Source of the DNA: Agelas oroides
Taxonomy: Eukaryota > Porifera > Demospongiae > Agelasida > Agelasidae
NCBI GenBank assembly: GCA_949130485.1
Contig: OX422192.1
Location: 3,356,085-3,420,084 of the forward strand
DNA length: 64,000 nucleotides
Direction of reading: 5' to 3'
Below are positions 1 to 12,106 of this stretch, piece after piece. A program made the position numbers and the translations under genes. The notes below the pieces were generated by a model that did not search any database, was not told the DNA's origin, and worked only from the letters and a program-made list of their open reading frames with translations. Position 1 is the first letter of the stretch. The number at the start of each line of letters is the position of its first letter.

Positions 1-236
1 GCAAGATTTGATATCCTACTGCTCTATTAGAATAATGACAGTATAGTAGGGTAAATCTGTAGATAAAACGCACATATGCTCGCACACACGCATGTACAGA
101 TGTACACGCACTCACGCATACACTCACGTAAAGTTTAAGCACTTCCAACTTCCTGCTACATAATTATGTTGTAAGCACAAGTACAGTACATGTGCATACA
201 TAACTGCATGCCTGGAATCTAATTACTCAAATACAG

Positions 237-3200
237 GGGAATTTGGCATTGTGTACAAGGCACAGTTGACACACTGGCATGGAGAAGGACTCCCTAAGGC
301 TGTGGCTGTAAAGACACTGAAAGGTACAATATCAGTAATTATGAACATGCTAGGTATATGCAGGTATCACTAGAACGTTTTTAGAATTGCATACAAGTAT
401 TGTAGTATATGCAGGTATTCATAGGTATGATGGTGAGAGTTGCATATGTGGCAAGAATAAGACACTGAAAGGTTCAGTATCTTGCATATGCATTCAAAAC
501 ACACAGCTATAAATCACAACTTGAGATACAATGTTACGAGTTGATTGATACTTAATTTGTTATTTGGAACTGGGTGGAATCATGATCTTGTGCCAACTAA
601 TTACCTGTGATTGAACTGTGTTTACTTGAAATACTTGAAATAAACAACAAAAGTGAGCAATCCACTTGCTTGGTATTACTGAACATCATATGATTCACTA
701 CATGCTATGTTCGAGATGGTTCTATGGATATGGTGAGCCTCCTGATCATGCAGTGAAAACGTTGGCATTTGATGATAATTGATGTAAAAATTCGAGTTGG
801 AATTGAACAAACCAAAAATCACTCCTGATCATGAGTGGTTTTCTTGTATGAGAGGGCAGTTCCCATCCCCTGGTCACTCCAACTCAGCTGATGAGGCCTG
901 GTATTAGCTCCTGCGCACTGGGTGACATTGCATATCATCTAGGCTTGCCTCTTCAGGGAGATGTGGTTCATTGATGATAAGTTCACTTTTTGGTTTTTGG
1001 TTGGACAGGTCTTTTCACAGTGAATGATGTGCACAACATGACAGATGAAATTTTGAAGATGAAACACTTTGACCATCCCAATGTGATGACCCTGATTGGT
1101 GTGTGTGTGAGCATTGGAGGTGGACCAGCCATTATCATGCCTTATATGGAAAATGGAAGTCTCCTGAGCTATCTCAGGAAAGACAAGAAGAATATCATCA
1201 CAAGTGATGACCAAGACCTTGACACAGTGAGCTACATACTGCTACTGTCACTTACTAACAAATTCTGCATCCAGTTTTATGTATCATGAAAATATCACAA
1301 GATTCAAGGAGCCACTATGGTTGGTTTTTGTGAGCTATCATGTTTTTCGCAAAAAAGGGTGCAAGACTAAATCAAAATTCAAAGTTCATCGGTTAGTGAA
1401 TTCCTGAGTGCAACATATTTCTCCGGGCAAGTCCAAAGTTGTCATGTGCCCTTTTTACGCATCCGGCTGGTTTGAAAAGCCACCAGAAGCAGAATTTTCC
1501 TGGGAAGCATGCTCCCAGACCCCCTCAGAATTTAGTTGGACAATTTTTCTTTGCTTCCTACAGCACTGAGATTAATTTTAAACCGGCTGGTTTAGAAATA
1601 TATAAGGGATGCATCAGCATGACGTTTTGTGTGGTTAGATCACGTTATATATAAAAAAAATGTGTTATACAAGAACAATTACTCACACTCATTCCCACCC
1701 CAGATTGGAGCGGTACAGAAGCTCCTCCTCAACTTGTGCTGGCAAGTAGCTAAGGGGATGGACTATCTGGCATCACAGAATTTTGTGCACCGAGACCTGG
1801 CAGCAAGAAACTGCATGTATGTAAACTTTTGTTGAAGTGTTCTTTCACAAATTACAATCTAGCTTGTAAGGTAACTGCTTTGTAACTAGCATCTCTCATG
1901 CTGACAGGATTGACGGTGATTGTGTTATCAAGGTGGCTGACTTTGGGCTGGCTGAGGACATATACAAATCAGGGTACTTCAGACAGGACAAGTCTGGGGG
2001 CAGTGTCAAGCTGCCTTTCAAGTGGATGGCTCTGGAGAGCTTGCAGGAGGGGATGTTTTCAGAGAAGAGCGATGTGGTATGTAAGCTGCATGCACCTGTT
2101 TCTGGCTGGTAAATTGCAATTGCTTGATGACCCGGAAAAGTTGATATGCAAATTTTCCAACAGTAAAGGTTGAGGATTGTTACCTGATCACGCATAAAGT
2201 GTGGTTTATGCATGCAATTCTGTATTCTGCTGTGGCATTATACCTGACATCTGTTGTTGGTAAACTGTTTACTGAATATATATGTGGCAGTCCCGGGTAG
2301 AAACCAAACATTATTCCATTGCATATTTCAAGCATGTTACCACGTTCAAAGAATTAACTTCTGTGGAACCAATACCTGCTGCGTAGATATACAAATACCT
2401 AACACACCTACATAGCACATATGTGACCCGCTGAGCGAAAACCCGGCACTTCACGCAAATATTGAATTTGAGTTAGAGGCGATTTTATCCGTACAGGTCG
2501 TTTCCCAGCTAAACACAGATTATTGCACCAACGTGTCACAGGAGACTTGCACTGTATCATGCTGAATTATGAAGCCCAGCTCTGCTACTACAACGACGAT
2601 ATAAGCTCGAACTCACAGGCAGGCCCGTGAAATAAGGAAATGTGTTGCTATGGACAGCTTGTACGCGTTTTTCAAAAAACGCAACTTTACCAGCTTCCAG
2701 TCCGTACACGGTTGTCTTTCTGTCCATGTAAGCCCCCGCTTTCACAACCGCTGTCTTTCCCAACTGTCTTGCCAACTTCCAAGCTGCTTTTTTACAAGAA
2801 CACGTGTAAATTTACGTGACACAATAGTATACGGAGACATTAAAGTTTACCGTAGCAACGTAAAAACATTGCATTTTCTCGAAAAGTTGCTTTCCGCATC
2901 TGCTACACATTTCGCTCTGTAGCTTGAGAACCAAGCAACCGATCGCTTCCATTTTTCTCCCGCCGCACAATTACACATTGGCATACCGATTTCCGGTCTT
3001 CTCTCGATTTTCATAAAATGCGCGATGTGATGGGTTTTCGCTCAGCGGGTCACACATATGAGCCCTACCCTTAGTGGAAGTTCTCCACTACAGTGTTTTG
3101 AAAGCAGTAACATGATCAAAATACGCAACAGAATAATGTTTGATTTCTACTCGGGACTGCCACATATAGTAGTCTTGTTCCCAGGCCACTCCCAGATTTT

Positions 3201-4754
3201 ATCTCGCAGCTATGGAGAAAAATTAATCTAGTCACCCTCTCACGAGGAGAAACAGTCTGGTGAACCAAGTCGAATTTCTTGGGCTAGCGCACAATGTAAC
3301 CTAGCACGCAAAAAAGGTATGGATACTCGAATGGAGATGAACAAATTTTTACTGTTGTAAGGGAAGTGCTGCGTAATAATTACCGATCTTGCAATCTCAT
3401 TGGTCATTACCACAAGAAACTCGACTTCGTTCACCAGACCGTTTCTCGCCGGGAGGTGCATGCGGGCGGGGCACGAGACTAGAGAAAAATCGGGAGAAGG
3501 CCTGGTACCAATACTACGTCATGCACCGGAAATGGTACATGGTGGACTCGGTTAGTACGTAATGTGGACTTGGTTTCGTAATGATGGCAAGTTTGGCAAC
3601 GTACCCACGCAATATGCGGCCAATGCAGCATCGCTCCGTGTCAAAGTAAGTGTCTGAACTCGGACCACAGTATCCTCAAGGAGGCTCAGAGCCATGGCTG
3701 AACGGCTTAGATAACTTGTACATACCTACAAGTAGCTTTGTCATCTGTTTCTTCATCCTTGAGGATGGTAGCCCGAGTGCAGAGAGTTGTTTTGACACGG
3801 AGCGACGCGCTTGCCCTCAACCTGCTGCTTTCCTCAGTCGACGTACACGCATAACGCCTTCCACTTACGTCTACACATCCTTCGTTAACGACTTGGTACT
3901 TGCGAAGTCCATGGCTGTTGGCAAAATGCCTAGGCAAGCTTTACTATTTGATCGCTTGCTGTATTGGCCGCATATTGCGTGGGCACGTTGCCATCACTAC
4001 AAAATTAACTGAGTCCATGTTACGTACTAACCAAGTCCACCATTTCCGGTGTCACAGGATATTTTGTAGCCCCTGAAATATTGTATCCCCATGCAAAATA
4101 TCCTAGGATATACTGCATCCCCCTAGGATATTTGGTATCCCCCTCACACTCAGTATATTATGTATCCCCATGCAAAATATCCTAGTATTTTTTACCCCTT
4201 CTATGTTAATGATTACCATATTGCATGTTACACTGTTTCCATGTGGCATTGTTGATTACCATGTTTAAAGACTGAAGAATGTGAAAAATATCTACTTAGT
4301 ACAAGTACAGTAACAGCATGTCTACTTAGTACAAGTACAATAACAGCATGTCTACTTAGCACAAGTGGAACAAAACCAATCACTATAGTAGACAAGTAGA
4401 CATGCTGTTACTGTACTCTCTAGATAAGATGATTCAATGTGATGCTTGTGATGCATGTCAGTGTGCACACATTAAAAGAGCTGTGGCGTTATACTACCTG
4501 ACATCTGTTGTTGGTAAACTGTTTACTGAATATATATGTGGCAGTCCCGGGTAGAAACCAAACATTATTCCATTGCATATTTCAAGCATGTTACCACGTT
4601 CAAAGAATTAACTTCTGCCCTTTTAATGTGTGCACACTGAAAATGAAACCATGCATCACAAGCATCACATTGAATCATCTCATCTAGAGTGTCCGGTCTA
4701 CCACAGTGGCAGTACACAGGAATGAGACAGTGGCGTAGGAAAGACTTTTTGATT

Positions 4755-4786
<32 letters not shown>

Positions 4787-7476
4787 TCAAACTATACATA
4801 GAGTAGTGAGCAATTTATATAACAATTTATGTAAACTTGGGGGGGCACATGCCCCCGGTTCCTACGCCTATGTGAGAATGTTTGCAAGCATACTTCGCTT
4901 GACTTTCTTTTTTGTCTGTGGAAAAGGTGAGAGGACTTTCATCTCGAAACACTGCACAAGGTGGCTTCGCATCTTTTTCCGGTCGAACGAAACCTCCTCA
5001 ATATTGTTTCCAGCAGCGATGTGAAGTGCAGTTGCAATCACGACACAATCACATTCCCCACGCTGTTGCTGGACTGGCACTGGCAATATGAGGAGGCCAT
5101 TGCTTCCATGTGGCATTGTTGCCCCATAAACCTGGAGTAGTTGCTGCTCCATGTATCAGACACTGGTATCGGATGCAGCATGGGAGAAGGCTTGTCAAAT
5201 TTCCTTTTGCTCCTTTGGCAAATCTCACATCATCTCACCTGTATACATAGGGATGACACAACAGCTTCTATTCAATGCAACACCAACATAAATTCTGTCT
5301 GTACCTCCCGTACACACCACCTTACTTTGTATACAAAGTTAACACACAAATGTGTCATACCCAGTCGTCCACATCACTATTGATTCTCTTCCAGTAGTAT
5401 CTCTGTGAGACTTTGAACCCAGTCTTGTCACGTCCGAAGTGGCATCCTCCTATACTCGGTCATTGTGGCAGGCTTCCAAGATTTTGGATTTTGTATCCGA
5501 ATTCATCACAACCTGTCACACACAGCAAGTTGAGCAACACAATAACAAGCAGGGCTTGTACCCCCCATTGCCAGAATCTCATTAACTAATGCCCTTCCCT
5601 TTAAGATGCTCTCTAGAACATGAAGGCCTCCACAGGCCTACTCTACTAGCTGATGCACGAAGTCAACCACGCTGAAACTAAACCCTACTACCGTCCAGCT
5701 TAGTAGCCTGCAGTTTACCTGCCTCAGCTGTCCTTTTCCACTGTAATGGAGGATTCCATCCACAACTTGGAACTTCTTCGACATTCTTCTAAGAACGCTC
5801 TTGTCTGCTTTTGATGCACCCTGTGGGTAGCATCCTTTAGTGAGATACTCAAAAACATTCTCATTTCGGCTTCCTTCTCTCCTCCGTCCTTGCCGTCCTG
5901 AGTGTCAATGTCGCTGACGCGGGCTCCGAGATGATGGTAGGTAGCTGACTCATGATACTGAGCTGAATTTGAGTTTATCGGGCGACACAGCTCCTTAAAT
6001 ACAGATGGCATCTTTCCAGAAACTTCTACCGGAGGTGTCAAGGTTCAAAAACGGTACAGCAGGCTCACTCTCATTGGCTAGCTTCTTCGTTTGGTCCGTA
6101 CCGCAACGGGATACAAAATTTCCTAGGGGATACATTTGGGAGTACCGTATATCCTGAGGATATTTCGTGCGGGGGTACGTAATATCCTAGGATATTATGT
6201 ACGGGGATACAAAAAACCGGGGATGCCAAATATCCTATGACACCGGTGACCAATTTTTCTCCACAGTTGCGAGATAAATTCTGGGAGTGGCCTGGGAATG
6301 AGGCTACCACATATGCATGAGTTGCTAGAATGCACCTTTATGTTAAGCACTTTCTAGCTGCAAAACTCATTAATCATTAATTTTGCTTACTCAACAAGAG
6401 AGTGTGGACCATACCTCCTGGGGAAATGATCTAATATAAAAATTAAATCTTCTGTTTGCTCTTATTTGTTAACTTTATTCTGCTAATGTGGTATTAATAG
6501 TACAGCTGAAAGGTATTCTTTTCTCAGAGACGGTCACATTATGTGAGGTGCTCTTTTGTAGCCAGCTATTATGCCAGCCACTAGAGTCAATGTCTAAGTG
6601 ACCTCTAACCTTCCATTGTTGCAGTGGTCTTTTGGTGTGACATGCTGGGAGGTATTCTCTGCTGGCAAGATTCCCTATGGCGGAGTGGACCCACTCACAA
6701 TGATCCAACTACTGGAGAATGGAAGAAGACTCGACAAACCGTCAAATACAGCTTGCTCAGAGGAAATGTGAGTTACATAGTTAAGAGAAATTGTTCCCCT
6801 TCTCCAGACATTAGTCTCATTCTCAGATCCTTCTGAAAAACAGAAACAAGGCTCTGGTAAACAAGCTGGGTGGAAGTGTACGTGGCAGATTACCTCCAAT
6901 ACCAATAGCTAGCTTTCTGCTGCACCAGACACTCAAACAAGCATTCTAATCTTTCTACCTGGAGTCCATAACTCTCTATACAGAAAGCAAAATGTAAATG
7001 CAACTGTAATTACATGAGAATCATCTTCGCAAGTGGCTGCATTTTGTTTTGTTGTAGAAAGTTGTGAACTCCAAGCAGAAAAGAAAAGCGAATACTTTAG
7101 CATCATTGTGTTATTAGCATTTTCCAATATATGCACATCAGGATGCTAATTAAAAAACCAATTGGAAGTGTGCCTGCATACCAGGTGCTATGTACATTCC
7201 TTTCCCGGTATGTTTACCAGACCCTCCTTTTCAATTTGGCGAGGGTCTGCTTCCGAGACTACCAGTGCATAACAATGTGAATTATGTGACAGCTAGTGCT
7301 ATGTATTCAGGTGTTATTTACATCTTCACTGCAGCTATTCAGTCATGCAGAGCTGTTGGAAGAGTGAGCCAGAGGATCGTCCGCAGTTCAGTGAGCTGGT
7401 GTCAACCATCTCTGACATATTGGAGTCAACAGCTGGATACGTTGAGCTTGCCATGTCACTAAAATCGAACAAGTGA
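237..7476 (+). CDS. Met-like receptor tyrosine kinase A, kinase domain (5' end outside window)
   Basis: Six exons fit by phase: 237-323, 1009-1226, 1704-1816, 1908-2076, 6625-6767, 7335-7476 (stop TGA 7474-7476). Together they encode about 290 residues of a protein tyrosine kinase. The glycine loop GEFGIVY, the lysine in AVAVK, the catalytic loop [11 protein letters not shown] in the activation segment and SDVWSFGV are all present, so the kinase should be active. The stretch [12 protein letters not shown] and the end [14 protein letters not shown] resemble the Met/Ron family. Every exon has exactly the same length as its counterpart in receptor B downstream, so the two are recent tandem duplicates. 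Expected role is tyrosine phosphorylation of intracellular partners at the plasma membrane after ligand binding. The extracellular and membrane exons must lie before position 1 and were not seen. The 4.5 kb intron 2077-6624 is swollen by nested transposons; the matching intron in B is under 1 kb. Confidence 0.9.
872..926 (+). ncRNA. Dead hammerhead ribozyme relic in receptor A intron
   Basis: The strand reads CTGATGAGGCCTGGTATT and then jumps to the 3' stem side, ending in GGGTGAC. The bases that should hold the second half of stem II and the catalytic GAAA are missing, so the ribozyme should not cut. It is followed by a Penelope-like tail motif (GGGAGATGTGGTTC near 957). The same deletion is present at the matching place in receptor B (20137-20192), so the insertion and loss predate the gene duplication. 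Confidence 0.6.
2279..3168. mobile_element. Foldback element with a second inverted-repeat element inside
   Basis: About 35 bases near 2279-2316 (containing GGCAGTCCCGGGTAGAAACC) return as an imperfect reverse complement at 3131-3168. Inside, a perfect 23-base inverted repeat at 2420-2442 and 3034-3056 (core GACCCGCTGAGCG) bounds a second element with possible 4-bp CATA target duplications. No transposase is visible, so both look non-autonomous. They sit in the long intron of receptor A and are absent from receptor B. Confidence 0.65.
3169..6304. mobile_element. 3.1 kb nested foldback transposon cluster in receptor A intron
   Basis: The ends are inverted repeats of about 60 bases (3169-3228 and 6245-6304) and finish in TAGTCTTG and its near complement, like the short palindromes found elsewhere in the window. 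Inside are two abutting elements: 3527-4050, with long inverted arms containing CACCATTTCCGGT, and 4051-6247, with ends around GTGTCACAGGATAT. Further nested are a 270-bp inverted repeat at 4420-4690 and a CAGTGGCGTAG element at 4728-4874 with a poly-G run. A 130-base piece of the neighbouring element (2232-2363) recurs at 4484-4617. No transposase domain was recognised in any frame. Confidence 0.6.
7216..7261. repeat. Short palindromic element, receptor A last intron
   Basis: CCAGACCCTCC pairs with GAGGGTCTG and the right end is CCGAGACTA, the terminus of the dispersed palindrome family. The left terminus is eroded. The same element lies at 23119-23164 in receptor B, so it was inserted before the tandem duplication. 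Confidence 0.65.
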
Positions 7477-8130
7477 CACTAATGACCCCAAGACCAAAAG
7501 TGTGCTATACTATAGCAGTCTTGCATATTATATGATAATCAGTCATTCGCACACTCTCAGCTATAGTTAGCACATTGATTGTAGTTGTTACCTGTGATTG
7601 TTTGTTGTAACGTTATAGACATACAGCTGTTCCTGTGTATAAACTAGTATGATACTAGACCCATGCAACATAAAAAAAAAACACAGTCAGTACATCGTCT
7701 GCTTTCAAAAAGCTAATCAAAATTGCATCGTATAATACTATACAGTAACTACAATCCCAATCCTCACTAATCTTAACACCCCAAATCATTCTGTGCTTTT
7801 AACAGAAATTGCAGCTGCAAATCCATTAATATTTCACTGATCAAGCCACTTCACTATCTCAAAAATTTCTTTCAATTAAGGCTATTCAAGTCAATACTGT
7901 ACAATGTACTGTCATTGCCATATCATTGTTGGTGACCTAGCTAGTTACATATCTGTTACAGTAGACATGATGTCACTATATAGGTTTTGTAAGGTGCTGT
8001 ACTATCTCATGCACTAGAGTGGAGCACTAGCTCTGTTGTATATACTCATGTGGCAACGTTATAATTACATAGCAACTAATTGGGGAGAAGCAAGGCTATT
8101 CTGGTGGACAGATGCATGCAGCTTACATAC

Positions 8131-8244
8131 CACATCGCTTTTCTCTGAAAACACTCCCTCCTCAAGCTCTCCAGAGCCATCCACTTGAAAGGCAACTTGA
8201 CACTGCCCCCCCCCCCCCCCCCCCCCAACTTGTCCTCTGTGAAG
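8131..8244 (-). pseudogene. Inverted broken copy of a Met-like kinase exon
   Basis: Read on the minus strand this matches the activation-segment exon of receptors A and B (PFKWMALES...[10 protein letters not shown]), including the donor and the first intron bases GTATGTAAGCTGCATGCA. A one-base deletion shifts the frame in the middle and the Gly/Ser codons have become a poly-G run (poly-C on the plus strand, about 8206-8227). It lies alone between the two receptors and in the opposite direction. It is the remains of a third duplicate, or of an inverted exon-sized copy. Confidence 0.75.
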
Positions 8245-8838
8245 CTGTGTGGTCAGCCAATTACAACCCAAGGCAGGCATGCATGAGTATTGAAGGACCT
8301 GAATGAAAATTACAAATCAGGGAAGTGATGTACGTATACACATGGCAGAGAGGAGAAGAGTGAGGAATGCATGTGCATGAGAAATACGTTTGCATGAGAG
8401 AGGGGAGGGAGGTGAACTTTGTGTCATTTTATTAGGTTTGGTTTTGTTGGAAACCACGCACAGTGCTGAAATGTTTAATCAAACATTGCTATATAGTTAG
8501 GTATGCACTTGAACTGAAAATGCAATCTAGCTAGCTCATGTGATACATATAGTGTGCTGTGCCACATTTTGATAGATGGGGTAAAATGCTTGTGTATGAT
8601 GTCAGTTACTGATGTAGATTCCCCGCCAAGTACTTTGCAAAGGGTGTGGATTGAAAGACTAAATATGAAACCAAGCCACCTACAATAGGAACTGGCCATG
8701 GAACCGCAATATTGATGGTCCCAGGCCCATGGCCCACGGCCGCCCACCCTGCGAGACCACACCGGCCGTAATTTATTCCTTTTCAGGTGCGGGAGCTACG
8801 CACCCTGGGGGAGTTCGCACTTTGTGGTTTCATTTCCT

Positions 8839-11800
8839 GTAAGGTAAGGGGCCCTAATTCGGGACACTTTTTTCGGCTTTTGCTTACCAATTGACGGCAC
8901 ATCGCTAGGTAAGTAGCGCATACTTTAGGGATCGTACTTTTTTTGCATTCCAAGTTTGAAGTCCAAAGTCCGCACGATTCCCGAGAAGGGAGCGACTTTG
9001 TTCACGTGGTTCACATATAGGGTATCCAACCTGAAATACGAAAGTGTGCGCATTGATTCCAAAACAGTGGTTTTTATAAGAGCTAACCCAGGTAAGAAAG
9101 AAACCACAGAAGGATCGGGTTCGAATGTCAATTTTATTCGGAAACAGTGCACTTTTCCGGAAGTGGTAAGTCCCGCAAAATGGTACGTGACCAATATCAA
9201 GCCATGGGCCTAGTTATCTCCCAAAAAACTTACCCTCACAGACCTAATGTATAACTCACTGCCATGTTTAAAGTAGCCTCGCTGGCAGTGGTCAGTGGTC
9301 TAGGAACGAAACACGGTTACGGCATAGATTGTAAACCTACGTAACCGGGATAGGAAACATTTCGTTTACGCATTAGATCATCGTTTCACCGGAAGTTACA
9401 CTTCCTGTTTGAGCGGTGGTGGAAGTTTACATGAGGCTTATCACAAGTCCTCTCAAGCATCGTCTCAAATGGCAGCGCTAGCTGGCGGAGCCGTGATGAG
9501 GCTGAGGTCCAATCACAAACACTGATGCAGAAAGGTGAGCCTTGTGAATAAATCAAATGAGCAGCTGTCCTTTGGCGGGTAGGCTCTATTTAGAAACTAA
9601 GCCGCCATAAAGTAATAAAAACTTGCTCAGTATGAAGTGTTAGGCTTCCCACATTACTGTCGTAATAGCCCCACTCTGGCTTACTCAGGTTTCAAATTTG
9701 GCCTACAGGTTGCCTACAGAGAGGATGATGACAAATTATGCCGACTGCTTCCTTCAAAGAATTGCTGTACTAGCCATCTGCTTTGTATGCCTAGTTTGAC
9801 AAGCTATTACAGTAGCTGCTCCACAACTGTCCCACATCCAGGAGTTCATCCACTGTTTTGCTTGATGGGAACAATTTCTTCACAACAGTGGAAATTTGTA
9901 CGCCAGAAAGACTCATTTAGAACATTATGGCTCCGAGCTGCCAGCAACAATCCTAACTACATGTGTTTGGTTACTACCCAGTGGTTCATCTTACCATACT
10001 ATGTCAGCTGCACCCACCATCGCAAGGAAATACTCGAACTTTGGACGAGGCTGTTTGTGTCCCATTGTCATACCACAAGGAATACTTTTCCCTTATGCAG
10101 ATGAAAGCTATACTCCAACAATTCATTACGCGAACCTTTCCAATGAATGCTCAACACCTGAAAGAATGCCCAGAGAGTTTTGTCGCAACTCAAAAATGCA
10201 CCCATCATGACATACAATTGAATTTCATTTTTGCCTTCCGGGCGTTATCATAGTGATGTGGGTTGTTATTATTAACTTATATCTCATAAATGAATGAAGT
10301 AACAGTTGAAATAGTAGTGTCTTGCATTAAACCATGCCCTACTGAATGTTCAAAACCACTATGGGGTCAATGTTAATACCTGTTAGTCATTTATAGGTAC
10401 ACAAACTTAGCATATTATTGTATGCAAAAATCATACAAAAAGACCGTATACCAACGAGCTTTTCACCAAAATTTTGAAATAAAACCGTCGTTGCAACGTA
10501 GCACACCCCCACCTTCACAGAACAAGCGTTTATAAGTTGAGATAACGCAAGTAGGTGCTGCTAGAGGGACACAAAGAAAGCGAAACACCAGTCCGGTCCA
10601 AAAATACAATTTTAACGCACACTTATTTAGCTCGCTCGGCAAAATTATACCTCCAAACACGCGTACAGAGTCCGTAGATCATACCTTGGTGCTCTACAGA
10701 TCCTCTTGTACGTTTCAATGCTTGCTGTTCCCTTCGCCTGTTTCGAAGACTCAAACGACGCGCAACACGCAATGAGGCCAAAACCGAAACGATGATTCAG
10801 TCGGGCGTTAACTACGGCATAATTCGGGATCACGTGAGATGTTTCCTATCCCGGTTACGTAGGTTTACAATCTATGGTTACGGCGAACTTAAATTTTTGG
10901 TCACGTGCCATTTTTCGGAATTTACCACTTCTGGAAAAGTGCACCGATCCCAAAAGAAATGACATGCGAACCCAATCCGTCTGTGGTTTCTTTCTTACCT
11001 GGGTTGGCTCTTATGAAAACCACTGTTTTGGAACCAATGCGCACACTTTTGTATTTCAGGTTGGACATCCTATCACATAGCAAAATTTGGGGGGATGGTA
11101 CCTAATTAGGGACACTTCCGTAAATTGACTGATTCCTGCCTGTTCTGAGGTCCAGAGGGGTTTAAAAACATTTTCTAGCACTCATGGAAGGTATATAAAT
11201 GTGTATAAAATAAATTCTACTGGAATCCAGTAAGAACTGTTAAAATTAGCATAAGTATGCATGTTGAAGCCCCAAAGCCTGCTGAGGAAGCAACTGACAT
11301 CACTGTACAATGATTTTCTGCACTCCTTCACCAAGCACTGCACCGACAGCAAGTCTACCTGCTACAAATTTAGCATATTTCTTTGCTACATGCAGACAGA
11401 CAGTAGCATTGGGTATGCCAAACCACTCTCCTGCCAACCTAGGGCTCAACTTAGTCTCGCAAGCCCGACCCACTTCCGCTAGAGAAGTGGGTCGGGCTTG
11501 CGAGACTAGGCTCAACTGCTTGGTTTACACCGCTTTCTGGGACACTGCTGCTCTTTGCTGTTTTGCCTGTACTGACTCGATAGCCTTGGTTGCTATTTCA
11601 CCGGCTTGATAAGCGATACTTGCGCGAAAAGCCCTCCAAATTGTTTAACACAGGTAATTATTACGTAATTTTTATGTAATAGGTGGAGCCAGCGTTCCGA
11701 AAATCGATGCGAAGCTGCTGTAGGAGATACTCTATACTTGTACTAAACATCGTTCAACTACAGCTGAGAGCCGCCTGGAAAAACGGTGAGAAATTGGAAG

Positions 11801-11845
11801 TGTCCCGAATTAGGACCCGTCCCGAATTAGGGCCCCTTACCTTAC
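8839..11845. mobile_element. 3.0 kb foldback transposon with a second element inside
   Basis: The ends are inverted repeats starting GTAAGGTAAGGGGCCCTAAT (8839 and reverse complement ending 11845). The arms continue to pair far inside, 8950-9195 against 10885-11095. Nested in this is another inverted-repeat pair of about 40 bases (9322-9360 and 10839-10877, core CCTACGTAACCGGGATAGG). Open frames inside, such as 9637-10104 (+), match no domain I know. It fills most of the space between receptors A and B. Confidence 0.65.
11452..11508. repeat. Perfect palindrome, TAGTCTCG family
   Basis: A 57-base near-perfect hairpin: 25-base arms beginning TAGTCTCGCAAGCCCGACCC around a 7-base loop. It belongs to the dispersed palindrome family described in the findings. 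Confidence 0.8.
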
Positions 11846-12106
11846 CGCATTTATTTGGTTTCCAGTCAACCAATTAGCCTTAGCTACAAGCAGTTCCATT
11901 GAGGTGAGTCTTCAACAATGTAATTAAAGCGCATCACGCAGTTGTGTGTTGAACTTTGTCACCGGCGCACCTCGCCATAATTAGACCTTGGGCTAGTGTG
12001 CCAGCAGAATAGCTATTAAAAGCTGCTAGAGTTGTGCGAGTTAGGTGGTACTCCTGTCCATAGCCATAATCTGTCAGTGCTTAGCTATAGAAATGTTATG
12101 ACAAAG

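Noticed and set aside
3650..4012. 120-codon frame inside the 3527-4050 foldback
   Set aside because: It spans the palindrome and has an equivalent frame on the opposite strand; no domain recognised.
5724..6041. 105-codon minus-strand frame in the nested cluster
   Set aside because: Charged, but no recognisable domain, and located in a transposon with eroded frames.
8112..8306. Pro-rich plus-strand frame
   Set aside because: Antisense of the broken kinase exon and its poly-C run.
9637..10253. Overlapping plus-strand frames of up to 155 codons
   Set aside because: They lie inside a foldback element, overlap in all three frames and show no known transposase motif.
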